A stretch of DNA of 64,000 bases from a virus. The DNA lies in the IMG/VR virus record IMGVR_UViG_3300019752_000004, positions 18,850 through 82,849 of that record; one strand, 5' to 3'. Positions 1-8,124 of this stretch are shown one piece after another. Position 1 is the stretch's first letter. The number at the start of each line of letters is the position of its first letter. A model generated the notes under the pieces. It did no database searches. It saw only the letters and a list, made by a program, of their open reading frames with translations, and had not been told where the DNA came from. Position numbers and translations under genes: made by a program.

Positions 1-495
1 AAAGACATTGCTAAGATTCGAAAGGAACATGAGGGTGAAAATGGTGTTGTGCATACAGTCAGTTACAAACTTGCAGATTCACTCCAATACAATAGCATTG
101 ACAAAGATGGTATGTACATTCTCAAAGACCGTGAACGTATTGTGGAACTTATGAAGACCCAAAAAGGTGTTTGTCTGCTCAGTCCAAGTGTGGAGGAGGG
201 TTATGACTTTAAAGACGATGATGCACGGTTTCAGGTGATCGCCAAGATGCCATTTGGGTATCTAGGAGACCCACTTATTAAACTTAACTGTGAACAACGA
301 CCTGATTCATATGGTAGAGCTACTGTACTTAGAGTTGTACAGGCATGTGGACGGACGACCAGAGGGATGAATGATTACAGCACCACATATATTCTTGATA
401 AGAATTTTGGTATGCTGTTAGCACGTAATGAAAAGTTCTTTCCCAAATGGTTTCTTGATGCAATTGAATGGTATGATCCAGAAGATTTAAAATAG
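1..495 (+). CDS. DinG/Rad3-type DNA helicase, C-terminal part (5' end outside window)
   Basis: The frame is open from base 1 to a TAG stop at 493-495, so only the last 164 residues are present. The fragment carries a serine-proline block followed by EEGYDF, a MPFGYLGDP-type loop and VVQACGRTTRG (helicase motif VI with the arginine finger). This order is that of the C-terminal helicase domain of XPD/Rad3/DinG-like superfamily 2 helicases. The N-terminal ATP-binding half and any iron-sulfur cluster cannot be seen. The GTG at 49 is internal and is not a real start. The next promoter starts at the base after the stop codon. Confidence 0.72.
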   Translation, partial: KDIAKIRKEHEGENGVVHTVSYKLADSLQYNSIDKDGMYILKDRERIVELMKTQKGVCLLSPSVEEGYDFKDDDARFQVIAKMPFGYLGDPLIKLNCEQRPDSYGRATVLRVVQACGRTTRGMNDYSTTYILDKNFGMLLARNEKFFPKWFLDAIEWYDPEDLK

Positions 496-550
496 TTGAC
501 AAATGATATTAAGGTGTGTATTGCTATATGTGATACACACCTTTTAATTT
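496..550 (+). promoter_or_regulatory. Promoter overlapping a terminator hairpin, upstream of gene 52 (module H1)
   Basis: TTGACA lies at 496-501 and TATTGC at 519-524, with a 17-base spacer. An 11-bp perfect inverted repeat, AAGGTGTGTAT (511-521) and its complement (533-543), is followed by a T-rich tract. Its left arm lies in the spacer and -10 region. The hairpin could terminate RNA coming from the helicase gene, while RNA started here would lack the left arm. The same module recurs at 5086, 16597 and 26029. The -10 match is weak. Confidence 0.6.
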
Positions 551-565
551 ATAAGGAAACAGTAT

Positions 566-1861
566 ATGAGAATTAAAGAATTTGTAGACACTGAATTAAA
601 ATCATATTCGGTGTGTGATAATAAGAGGTCAATTCCTGAACTCATGGATGGGTTAAAAACCACACAACGTAGATTGGTCTACTGTATGATGAAACACCCC
701 AAACGCGCAAAGGTGAGTGTAATTGGACCTAAAGCAAGCCAGATGACAAACTATCCACATGGTGAGACATCTATCATGGGTGCAGCTGTTAATATGGCAC
801 AAGATTTTGTTGGATCAAACAATCTTCCACTTTTGAATGGTATTGGTATGTTTGGCACGATTCTTGACAAGGAAAGTAGTTCATTTAGATACATTCATGC
901 CGAATTGAACACAAAAAACTCTAAGATTTTCAATCCAAATGATGACATTGTACTACAATACAAAGAAAAGGAAGGTCATCAGATTGAACCCAAAACATAT
1001 TATCCTATGTTTCCACTTGCATTTGTAAATGGGTGTAAGGGTATCGGTAATGGATATTCTATCAATCTGTTACCACATGACATCAAGGATTTGAAAAAAT
1101 GTGCAAGGGAATATGTTAGAACTGGTTATATCAAAACTAAACTTGTACCTCATTTTAATGGATACAAAGGAAAGGTTGAACGTGATGGGGAACAGATTAT
1201 TATCACGGGAGTAATTGAAAAAGTAAATTCGACCACACTCAGAATCACTGAACTTCCACCTAAACACGAAATCAGCAAATATAAAAAACTGTTGTTCAAA
1301 CTAGTAGATGACAAATTCATCAAAGGTTTTAAAAATAATTCTACCAAAGATGGGTGGAATATTGAAATTAAAGCCACTAGAGAAACCGTCAAACTAGATG
1401 AAAGTGTTCTGTTAGATAAGTTTAAAATGATTGATAGAATGACACAGACCGTTGTGTTCTGGAATGAAGGTGTTCTTACACAGTTTAAAACGCCAGAACA
1501 TGCCCTAGAAACGTTTTTTAAGCATCGTCTGGATATCTACCATTCCAGAAACAAGAAAATGATTTCTAGGCTTAAATCAGAGCTTAATATGATGTGTCAT
1601 AAAATTAACTTCATCAATCTGTGGAATGAAGAATCTGTGACAATGCGTAAATTTGATAAACAGTCTTTAATTCGATACGTGACTGATGAAATAGATTGTA
1701 GTTTTGAAGAAGCTGAGCCACTTATCAAAATGCCTGTATATAATCTTACTGAATCCGAGATTGATAAATGTAGGGGTAAAATGCGAGAATGTGAAAACAA
1801 TATTCAGGAACTGCTTGATCAGGATGTAAATAAACAATATTTGAAAGAAATTAATTTCTAA
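566..1861 (+). CDS. 52: DNA topoisomerase II medium subunit (GyrA-like, T4 gp52)
   Basis: A 431-residue protein, close to the size of T4 gp52. It contains the GyrA/ParC-type breakage-reunion core: GLKTTQRRLVYCM near residues 30-42, PHGETSIMGAAVNMAQ near 64-79, NLPLLNGIGMFGT, and SSSFRYIHAEL, in which Tyr109 is the expected catalytic tyrosine (inferred by alignment to the family). It should form the type II topoisomerase with the large subunit encoded at 51127-52947 on the other strand, relieving supercoils during replication. The ATG at 566 follows an AAGGAAAC ribosome-binding region. Transcription probably begins at the hairpin-linked promoter at 496-524. Confidence 0.93.
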   Translation: MRIKEFVDTELKSYSVCDNKRSIPELMDGLKTTQRRLVYCMMKHPKRAKVSVIGPKASQMTNYPHGETSIMGAAVNMAQDFVGSNNLPLLNGIGMFGTILDKESSSFRYIHAELNTKNSKIFNPNDDIVLQYKEKEGHQIEPKTYYPMFPLAFVNGCKGIGNGYSINLLPHDIKDLKKCAREYVRTGYIKTKLVPHFNGYKGKVERDGEQIIITGVIEKVNSTTLRITELPPKHEISKYKKLLFKLVDDKFIKGFKNNSTKDGWNIEIKATRETVKLDESVLLDKFKMIDRMTQTVVFWNEGVLTQFKTPEHALETFFKHRLDIYHSRNKKMISRLKSELNMMCHKINFINLWNEESVTMRKFDKQSLIRYVTDEIDCSFEEAEPLIKMPVYNLTESEIDKCRGKMRECENNIQELLDQDVNKQYLKEINF

Positions 1862-1865
1862 TAAA

Positions 1866-1895
1866 ATGGGTTTGGTGTGGAAATACCAAACCCAT
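1866..1895 (+). terminator. Hairpin after gene 52
   Basis: ATGGGTTTGGT (1866-1876) pairs perfectly with 1885-1895 across an 8-base loop, just after the gene 52 stop. No long T run follows. The right arm overlaps a late-promoter match at 1893-1900, so a terminator-like structure and a promoter abut again. Confidence 0.6.
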
Positions 1896-1900
1896 AAATA
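1893..1900 (+). promoter_or_regulatory. T4-type late promoter (CATAAATA)
   Basis: CATAAATA differs by one base from the T4 late consensus TATAAATA and lies 29 bases upstream of the ATG at 1929. It would make the next two genes late genes read by gp55-programmed RNA polymerase. Confidence 0.5.
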
Positions 1901-1928
1901 TGTTTATAACATAATAAAGGTAGTAAAT

Positions 1929-3071
1929 ATGAAAATAAATTTAACAGAAGCTTTCGATTCGACTCCGTATGACACCCAAATGGTTAAACGTGCTGGTGGG
2001 TATCACTATATTTTTGAAGATGAAGAGGGCAAAGGTTGGCGTGTATCATTCAACCCGCCATCTAAATTTGGCAAGAAAGTCCGTATTGTCACAATCGGAA
2101 AGCGTATCGGTAAAGGTAAATCATACGATGAACGTAATCTGAAAAGGTTCAAGAAGCCACAGAAAATTATTGCAACATTTCTGGCGGCATATAGACAATT
2201 TATTAAATCCCCTGTAGGTAAAGGTACTTTAGGATACGCTGTAAAATTCCCTAAAGGTGTGTTTGGTCGCGCTGAACGCATTTTAAAGAAAATCATTAAC
2301 AGGAAGTTTAGGCAGTTCCTAACAATTGTTGATACAGATTATACTCCACAGGAAAAGTATAGTTTCATTTGGATCGTAAAGAAAGGTCAGAATCCAGAAA
2401 AGGTGTTTAGTGGACCAGCACTTGCAAGTGAAGTATTTGGTGTGTCAGATGAACCTGAATCAGTTGATGATGATATGAATGTTGATGATGCTGGTGTGAG
2501 TGTAATTGCGTTGTCTGGATTCCGTGGAACAAATGGTGAACGATATATTGTTATCGCTGATGATACAATCACAGATAGTATCAATGCCATCAATATTGAA
2601 ACGGGTGAAGTTGAAACGACAGATGTAAATAGAACTATTAATCTTACACAAGAAGATTATATCAGTGCACTAGATGAAATCGAATCTGAATATGGCGACA
2701 CTGCTATTAAAGATATTGCAGATGATTCTGGATATGGATATGATAAAGCGTCTAAATTTATGAGTGAACTTCTGAATAAAGCTGGATATGAGGATGAAGA
2801 TATTGTAGATGAACCAGAAGATGATGCGGACGTTCCAGAGCCTGTCGATGAACCAGAACCCGAAACCGAGCCTGAAATTGATGTAGTTGATATTATTAAT
2901 CAACTAAATGATTTACTTTCAGGTGAATATGACGATGATCCAGAACAATTCGAAGATGCGTTTGAAACTGCATTAGACGCAATTGAACAAAGTGGTTTAA
3001 TTGATGAATATAATGATTTGTTAATGCGAGTAAGTGATTATTATACACAATTGTTAAGGGCATTGGTGTAA
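1929..3071 (+). CDS. Hypothetical late protein with basic N-terminal domain and acidic C-terminal region
   Basis: 380 residues. I do not recognise a family with confidence. The ATG at 1929 is preceded by AAAGG and is preferred over an upstream in-frame ATG at 1866 that lies inside the terminator hairpin. The first 150 residues are basic and contain GYHYIFEDEEGKGWRVSF. The rest is strongly acidic, with a Glu/Pro/Asp-rich segment near residues 290-320. The gene follows a late promoter and ends one base before the LPD1 protease gene, so the two products are probably made together and may work together in the virion. The function is unknown. Confidence 0.75.
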   Translation: MKINLTEAFDSTPYDTQMVKRAGGYHYIFEDEEGKGWRVSFNPPSKFGKKVRIVTIGKRIGKGKSYDERNLKRFKKPQKIIATFLAAYRQFIKSPVGKGTLGYAVKFPKGVFGRAERILKKIINRKFRQFLTIVDTDYTPQEKYSFIWIVKKGQNPEKVFSGPALASEVFGVSDEPESVDDDMNVDDAGVSVIALSGFRGTNGERYIVIADDTITDSINAINIETGEVETTDVNRTINLTQEDYISALDEIESEYGDTAIKDIADDSGYGYDKASKFMSELLNKAGYEDEDIVDEPEDDADVPEPVDEPEPETEPEIDVVDIINQLNDLLSGEYDDDPEQFEDAFETALDAIEQSGLIDEYNDLLMRVSDYYTQLLRALV

Positions 3072-3072
3072 C

Positions 3073-5076
3073 ATGACTGTACGGGAAAAATTAGAATATC
3101 AGAAAAAGATTAGACTCGCATTAGCTGATATACCAGATGCACCGATTAGAGTTAAAATGAACCTTCTGAAATCGCTTAGACAGTGGTTTCAGAAGCTAAA
3201 GGTTAAAACAGAAGCACCTGAACCAGAAAAACAATTGATGACTCAGGCGGATATCAATATCCGCCGTAAACGTAGAGAATATGTAGATGTTGGCGAAAAA
3301 ATTGGTGGTGCTAAGAAAGATTTATGGTCAACTAAATCAGATAGAGGTTTAGATGTATCTGATTATGAAAATATGGATTCTGGCGCAGCACATAAACTGG
3401 TCACTAAGACAAACGTGTTTAAAGGTGTACTTGATGAGTTCATTGATGAAAATGGCATGGATGCACAATCCGCATTCGTTTTCAACAAAGTTATGGGTTC
3501 GATACAAACAAAACCGAATGACAGCGATCAGGATAGAAAGAATTATGTAATTGCATGTGATAAACTAAAAGAATATTTCCGTGGTGCAACCAATATAGAT
3601 GAATTTTATGAAGTGTATAAACAGATTCGTATGGAGGTACGAGGATATCATTTGACTGCTGATGAACTTCCATATAAAGAATTTATGGATAAATGGCGTA
3701 AAGAATATTTTGATGCAGTTGATAAATTAACAAAAGAAAATGAAAAAGGAGGTATGACATACTATAGTGCTTCGGGGGATGCTAGAAGAAAAGCAATGGA
3801 AAAATATAAAAATGACCCAAAATATATAGAAGCTAAAAAGATTCTTGATGATGCCTATGATAGAGAAGTTAATGATCCAAATTCAGTCGCCAATCAGTAT
3901 CAATCTCTTGGAAAAAGATTTAATAATCTTATACTGGGTCGATCAAATGCGTTTAATAAAAATTTTGAGGCATCACAGTATTTGGAAAAGGATGATTTTT
4001 CATGGCGTGAAAAGAAAAAACGTAGTGCAGATTCAAAGAAAAATAAAGAAAAATGGAAACGAATCGTACCAGAATCCGTAGAACGTTCTGGTGGACGCAA
4101 TTTTGATTTTAAACCAGATGATATTTTGAATGAATTTAAAATTAGAGGTCTGGAATACGGAAACTACGTTGACGAAGAGAGTGCTAAACACCACACTCAG
4201 ATGATGGGGTTAGGGTTTGTTGATATGGCGGATGCACTTGATATACCATTTGAACAGATTTCATATGGCGGAAAACTTGGCATGGCTATCGGTGCACGTG
4301 GTTCTGGAAATGCACTTGCTCATTATGAACCTGCTAAGAAAGTTATTAATATGACTAAACTCAAAGGTGGTGGCAGTCTAGCTCACGAATGGGGACATTA
4401 TCTAGACAATATGATAACAAACGTTCTGACTGATGGTGAAAATTCATTTTCATTCATGACTCAAAGTGACGTTGATGGTATAGCAGCTAGTAGTAAAAAA
4501 ACTGGTGCAAAGGAGATAGCATCAATTTATAAACGCATCCTTAAAAATATGAAAAGTGGTGACAAAGGTAGAAAATCATCTTCTGTATCAGCAGATGACG
4601 GAACTAGAACATATAGATGGCCTTTCTACGGTGAACCAGATGAAATTCAAGACGCACAGGCTCTGATGGACAGGGTTGCGGGGCAAACTAAAAGACGTGG
4701 AAATAAAAGAGTACCAGCATTTAAAGATGCAGTTTTACAACGTGCAGCAGACTATATTGAACATAAAACAGGTCAAACTGTTTACTGGGGTGAAGGTAAA
4801 TCACAATTTCAGATTGATTCAGAAAATGCTGGCACGGGGAAGAAGAGTAAGTACTGGACTTCCGATGTTGAGATGTTCGCACGTATGTTTGAAGCTGTGA
4901 TTCAAAATAAACTCACAAAAAAGGGAATTAAAAACACATATCTAGTGACAGATGTTAAAAGAATCCAAGGACCTTATCCACGGGGCGAAGAACTTGAATA
5001 TCTTGAAACAGAAGTTGATAATCTGTTTGCAGTTCTAAAAAGAAACAATCTTTTAGAACAATTTTCAAAATATTAA
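3073..5076 (+). CDS. LPD1-domain protein with zincin metallopeptidase motif
   Basis: 667 residues. The segment GGGSLAHEWGHYLD carries an HEXXH zinc-protease motif (His438, Glu439, His442). Together with the preceding ARGSGNALAHYEP and the downstream DVEMFARMFEAVI it matches large polyvalent protein-associated domain 1 (LPD1), known from phage and mobile-element polyvalent proteins that can be delivered with DNA. The acidic residue in the downstream motif may be the third zinc ligand (inference). The N-terminal 400 residues are charged and helical with no domain I can name. Expression is probably from the late promoter at 1893, which fits a virion or injected protein. The substrate is unknown. 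Confidence 0.72.
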   Translation: MTVREKLEYQKKIRLALADIPDAPIRVKMNLLKSLRQWFQKLKVKTEAPEPEKQLMTQADINIRRKRREYVDVGEKIGGAKKDLWSTKSDRGLDVSDYENMDSGAAHKLVTKTNVFKGVLDEFIDENGMDAQSAFVFNKVMGSIQTKPNDSDQDRKNYVIACDKLKEYFRGATNIDEFYEVYKQIRMEVRGYHLTADELPYKEFMDKWRKEYFDAVDKLTKENEKGGMTYYSASGDARRKAMEKYKNDPKYIEAKKILDDAYDREVNDPNSVANQYQSLGKRFNNLILGRSNAFNKNFEASQYLEKDDFSWREKKKRSADSKKNKEKWKRIVPESVERSGGRNFDFKPDDILNEFKIRGLEYGNYVDEESAKHHTQMMGLGFVDMADALDIPFEQISYGGKLGMAIGARGSGNALAHYEPAKKVINMTKLKGGGSLAHEWGHYLDNMITNVLTDGENSFSFMTQSDVDGIAASSKKTGAKEIASIYKRILKNMKSGDKGRKSSSVSADDGTRTYRWPFYGEPDEIQDAQALMDRVAGQTKRRGNKRVPAFKDAVLQRAADYIEHKTGQTVYWGEGKSQFQIDSENAGTGKKSKYWTSDVEMFARMFEAVIQNKLTKKGIKNTYLVTDVKRIQGPYPRGEELEYLETEVDNLFAVLKRNNLLEQFSKY

Positions 5077-5085
5077 TAAAAGTTG

Positions 5086-5147
5086 TTGACAACTAAAACT
5101 AAGGTGTGTATTCCTGTATTTGTGAGCAGGTGATACACACCTTTTTT
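5086..5147 (+). promoter_or_regulatory. Promoter overlapping a terminator hairpin (module H2)
   Basis: TTGACA (5086-5091), 17-base spacer, TATTCC (5109-5114). AAGGTGTGTAT (5101-5111) pairs with 5133-5143, an inner CCTG/CAGG pair extends the stem, and six T residues follow. The copies at 16597 and 26029 are nearly identical. It acts for the small gene at 5170, whose ATG follows the recurrent leader AAAATGGAGAACA. Confidence 0.6.
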
Positions 5148-5169
5148 AATTTTTAAAATGGAGAACACA

Positions 5170-5406
5170 ATGATCGATTACAGAACAAAGATTAAAATTA
5201 TTCAGCAGGGCATGGTATTGAATCAACTTAAATTTGAAATCAACCCGTACATCGATGACGATTATGCTATCACACTCACAACAGATTTGACTGAAATGGA
5301 TGATGAAACTTTCAATGCACATGTCGATAATATGTCAACTGATACTATATCATACGTGAAATTAGGATTGTTTCTCAGTGCACATTATATACTGAATGTG
5401 ATGTAA
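5170..5406 (+). CDS. Small hypothetical protein
   Basis: 78 residues, acidic, beginning MIDYRTKIKIIQQG. The start at 5170 is chosen because GGAG precedes it at normal spacing; the in-frame ATG at 5158 is part of the leader itself. It is the first gene after an H-type promoter. No family is recognised. Its leader and first bases are copied at 16660-16695, upstream of a broken gene. Confidence 0.65.
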   Translation: MIDYRTKIKIIQQGMVLNQLKFEINPYIDDDYAITLTTDLTEMDDETFNAHVDNMSTDTISYVKLGLFLSAHYILNVM

Positions 5407-5435
5407 TACGTAATTTTAAATGTATGGAGACCAAA

Positions 5436-5777
5436 ATGTCTAGAGATTATGATTCATTTGTAGTTGTTTACACAAATTCCCTTGGTGAAAATGAACTTTA
5501 TATCATTGATGGTAAAAAGGTTGATGACGAAACTGCTAAAATCATCTATGAATCATGCAATGCATATATCAATGATGTGAACACTATTGATGACAGTGCT
5601 GCATTGAAATTCTATGCTATGGTTGATACTAATACCGATGTTGAATTTTGTGAAGAAAATTCAATTGATCCAACACTCATTGGAAAATTTGCAGATTGTA
5701 AACGCAATACCAATATAAACCAGTCTGTATTGTGCAAGGAAGAAGTGAATATCATCTTTACTGGATGGCGAATGTAA
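5436..5777 (+). CDS. Hypothetical protein
   Basis: 113 residues, starting MSRDYDSFVVVYTN. ATG 5436 follows TATGGAGACCAAA, the same leader type as the gene before it; the in-frame ATG at 5424 overlaps that leader. The protein is acidic with predicted mixed alpha/beta content and no recognised motif. It is followed by a strong terminator hairpin at 5800. Confidence 0.65.
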   Translation: MSRDYDSFVVVYTNSLGENELYIIDGKKVDDETAKIIYESCNAYINDVNTIDDSAALKFYAMVDTNTDVEFCEENSIDPTLIGKFADCKRNTNINQSVLCKEEVNIIFTGWRM

Positions 5778-5799
5778 CTGGACAACATAAAAATTTATA

Positions 5800-5839
5800 A
5801 ACCACAGTGCTTGACTGCACTGTGGTTTTCTGTTATGGT
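5800..5839 (+). terminator. Intrinsic terminator with embedded promoter for rnhA
   Basis: AACCACAGTGC (5800-5810) pairs perfectly with 5817-5827 and is followed by TTTTC. The 6-base loop is TTGACT. Taken as a -35 element it is 17 bases from TATGGT at 5834-5839. The RNase H gene starts at 5862. The structure both ends the upstream unit and may restart transcription. Confidence 0.68.
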
Positions 5840-5861
5840 ATTTCAAACAAAGGAGAATTCG

Positions 5862-6338
5862 ATGATTGAAATTTATACCGATGGTAGTGGGAACAACACC
5901 ACAGACAGAAGAGGCGGTTGGGCATACGTAATCTTACATGAACATCATAAATTCATTAGATATGGTCATATACCACCACCAACAACTAACAACATTGCTG
6001 AGATGATGGCGGCGTTCAACGCTATGAAAGCATGTTCCAAAATTAAGGATAAGAAGATTAGAATTTATTCTGATTCTAATTATTGTGTACAGGGGTTAAA
6101 AACGTGGTCTGATAACTGGATCAAGAATAATTGGATGGGTTCAAACGGTCCTGTTAAAAACTGTGGACTTTGGAAACAGATGAAACCACTGTATGACTCA
6201 TTTGATGATCTAGAAATATTTCATGTGAAAGGTCATGCTGGTAACAAGTACAATGAACTTGCAGATGAGTACGCTGGCAATGGCACGAACGAAAAAATTG
6301 TAGAATCCCATGCAGGGTATGATGTGGCATACATATGA
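5862..6338 (+). CDS. rnhA: Ribonuclease HI
   Basis: 158 residues, typical of bacterial RNase HI and unlike the FEN-type T4 RNase H. The four-carboxylate active site is visible: Asp7 in YTDGSG, Glu47 in NIAEM, Asp71 in YSDSN and Asp135 in NELADEYA, with His125 in VKGHAGN. It cleaves RNA in RNA-DNA hybrids, probably removing replication primers. ATG 5862 has AAGGAG seven bases upstream; an upstream in-frame ATG at 5811 falls in the terminator loop and is rejected. The gene overlaps gene 55 by 4 bases. Confidence 0.92.
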   Translation: MIEIYTDGSGNNTTDRRGGWAYVILHEHHKFIRYGHIPPPTTNNIAEMMAAFNAMKACSKIKDKKIRIYSDSNYCVQGLKTWSDNWIKNNWMGSNGPVKNCGLWKQMKPLYDSFDDLEIFHVKGHAGNKYNELADEYAGNGTNEKIVESHAGYDVAYI

Positions 6339-6973
6339 AAATAGACAAATCCAAGATATCTAAATTAAACTTCGAAAAGAAAAAGAGAGTTGCGCAACCC
6401 CAACCAAAATTGAATCAGTATGTTGATAATGCACTGTTGTCATCAGAGCTTGAAAAATGGTTGGACGATAGGAAAAAATGTATTGAAAATGGGGATGACA
6501 CACCACAGATGCCTGAATATGTAGGCAAGTGTATCATCCAGATTGCAAACAACCTGAGCAAGAAAGGCAATTTCCGAGGATATACATATGCTGATGAAAT
6601 GGTGAGTGACGGAATCCTGACTGTATGTAAATACATTCACAATTTTGATCCTCATGCCGTAACTAAATCTGGCAAAGCAAATGCATTTTCATACATCACA
6701 ATGATTCTGTACAATGCATTTAAACAGCGCATCAACACTGAAAAGCGTCAAAATTATAACAAACAAAAGGCATTCCAGATGTGTGGTGGATTTTCTTCTA
6801 TTGACGGGGAAGATTATTCTGTGGTAACACAACAATTAGAGTGTGCAGGTGTTGGTAAAGATTATCTTGATAGTATTAATGCATATGAAGAAGCACATAG
6901 ACTTAAAAGAGAATCAAAACGTGTAAAGGTTGAAAAAAACTCTAAAGTAGGATTGTTCAAGGATTTAAAATGA
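6335..6973 (+). CDS. 55: Late transcription sigma factor (T4 gp55)
   Basis: 212 residues, slightly longer than T4 gp55. The segments YADEMVSDGILTVCKYIHNFDP and NAFSYITMILYNAFKQRIN resemble sigma region 2 and are characteristic of gp55. It directs host RNA polymerase to TATAAATA promoters, many of which occur in this window. The protein ends SKVGLFKDLK, a hydrophobic tail that may bind the sliding clamp, as the gp55 C-terminus does in T4 (inference). It overlaps both neighbouring genes by 4 bases, indicating translational coupling. Confidence 0.88.
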   Translation: MKIDKSKISKLNFEKKKRVAQPQPKLNQYVDNALLSSELEKWLDDRKKCIENGDDTPQMPEYVGKCIIQIANNLSKKGNFRGYTYADEMVSDGILTVCKYIHNFDPHAVTKSGKANAFSYITMILYNAFKQRINTEKRQNYNKQKAFQMCGGFSSIDGEDYSVVTQQLECAGVGKDYLDSINAYEEAHRLKRESKRVKVEKNSKVGLFKDLK

Positions 6974-7212
6974 AAAAATTAGTATTCGCTATTTTGTTGA
7001 CTATGGTATGTACGTGTGCACATGCACAAGATTATGGTGTGTCATTCACACTAAAAGACATTGCTAATGACAAGGTGTTATATTGTAAACAAGATCATAT
7101 GTTTGTAATGGATAGTCGGGAACTTGGTAAAATGGATGTGACCTATCTTGAAGCAGATGACAACAGCACAGTCCATGATTGCCTTACACTCTTTAAATGG
7201 ATTGAAGAATAA
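6970..7212 (+). CDS. Small secreted protein with signal peptide
   Basis: 80 residues. MKKLVFAILLTMVCTCAHAQ is a clear Sec signal peptide with an AHA-Q cleavage site, leaving a 61-residue acidic periplasmic product with two cysteines. The family is not recognised. It overlaps gene 55 and the next gene by a few bases, so it is part of the same operon. A periplasmic role such as superinfection exclusion or lysis control is possible but unproven. Confidence 0.75.
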   Translation: MKKLVFAILLTMVCTCAHAQDYGVSFTLKDIANDKVLYCKQDHMFVMDSRELGKMDVTYLEADDNSTVHDCLTLFKWIEE

Positions 7213-8111
7213 TGAGAAACTATATTCATGATGCGGTTGTTCGTGGGCTTAAAGATACTAAAGGACATCCATTGAATCCACCGTATGTGGCTGAACATGA
7301 AACTGTGTATCAGGTTTTGACTGGATCAACTGCATACGGAGTGTCTTCTGATACATCTGATATGGATATCATTTCAATTTCCATGCCAGTGATTGAAGAT
7401 ATTATTCAGACACCAATTTTAGGATTTGACAGTACGCCAACATACTTTAAGACTTGGCAACATCATCACATTCAAGACCCTGACAAACGAAAAGAATATG
7501 ATTTCTCTGTTTACGGTCTTCCATTCTTTTTCAAACTTGCTAGTGAATGTAATCCTAATATCATTGATTGTCTTTTTGTGCCTGATGAATATGTATTATA
7601 TCATGATAAAATCGGTGAGATGATCCGTGCCAACAGACATCTGTTCTTATCAAAAGCTGCATACCCTAAATTCATTGGTTATAGCTGTAGTCAATATAAG
7701 AAATTGAAGAACGGAATGAAGAATGGACGAAAATCAGAATCAAGACAATCTGACATCAATGAACATGGATATGATTTAAAATTTGCATATCACACAGCAA
7801 GATTGTTAGAAGAAGGCATTCAGATTTTAAATGAAGGTGATCTCGATTTACAGAAATCAAGAAAACTGTTAAAGTCTATTCGTAATGGTGACTGGGAATT
7901 CAAAGATTTTGATGAATATTACAACACTACCAAGAGTAGAATTAGTAAGGCTGTTGAAAATTCTGATTTGCCTGAGAAACCTAGAATGGGTAGAATTAGA
8001 AATCTACTGGTCGAATGTATCGAACACAGACACGGTGATATGAATACTGAAACCAGTGCAGAAATATATAAAGAAAAATTAAAACAGATTTCATTAATTG
8101 TGAATAAATAA
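7212..8111 (+). CDS. Predicted nucleotidyltransferase (RlaP/PF10127-like)
   Basis: 299 residues. TGSTAYGVSSDTSDMDI is the polymerase-beta-type nucleotidyltransferase signature G-S-x-A-x-G...S-D-x-D, found in the RNA-ligase-associated nucleotidyltransferase family PF10127. Downstream helices (YSCSQYKKLKNG, AYHTARLLEEG) also match that family. Known or proposed roles involve nucleotide addition to RNA ends or other substrates; the substrate here cannot be read from sequence. It overlaps the preceding gene by 1 base and lies just ahead of 47-46. Confidence 0.72.
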   Translation: MRNYIHDAVVRGLKDTKGHPLNPPYVAEHETVYQVLTGSTAYGVSSDTSDMDIISISMPVIEDIIQTPILGFDSTPTYFKTWQHHHIQDPDKRKEYDFSVYGLPFFFKLASECNPNIIDCLFVPDEYVLYHDKIGEMIRANRHLFLSKAAYPKFIGYSCSQYKKLKNGMKNGRKSESRQSDINEHGYDLKFAYHTARLLEEGIQILNEGDLDLQKSRKLLKSIRNGDWEFKDFDEYYNTTKSRISKAVENSDLPEKPRMGRIRNLLVECIEHRHGDMNTETSAEIYKEKLKQISLIVNK

Positions 8112-8124
8112 AAGGAATTTAATT

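Noticed and set aside
5157-5165. ATG in the recurrent AAAATGGAG leader as a start codon
   Set aside because: The leader recurs before many genes and its ATG is out of frame with the gene in several copies (for example 31199), so it serves as a ribosome-binding region.
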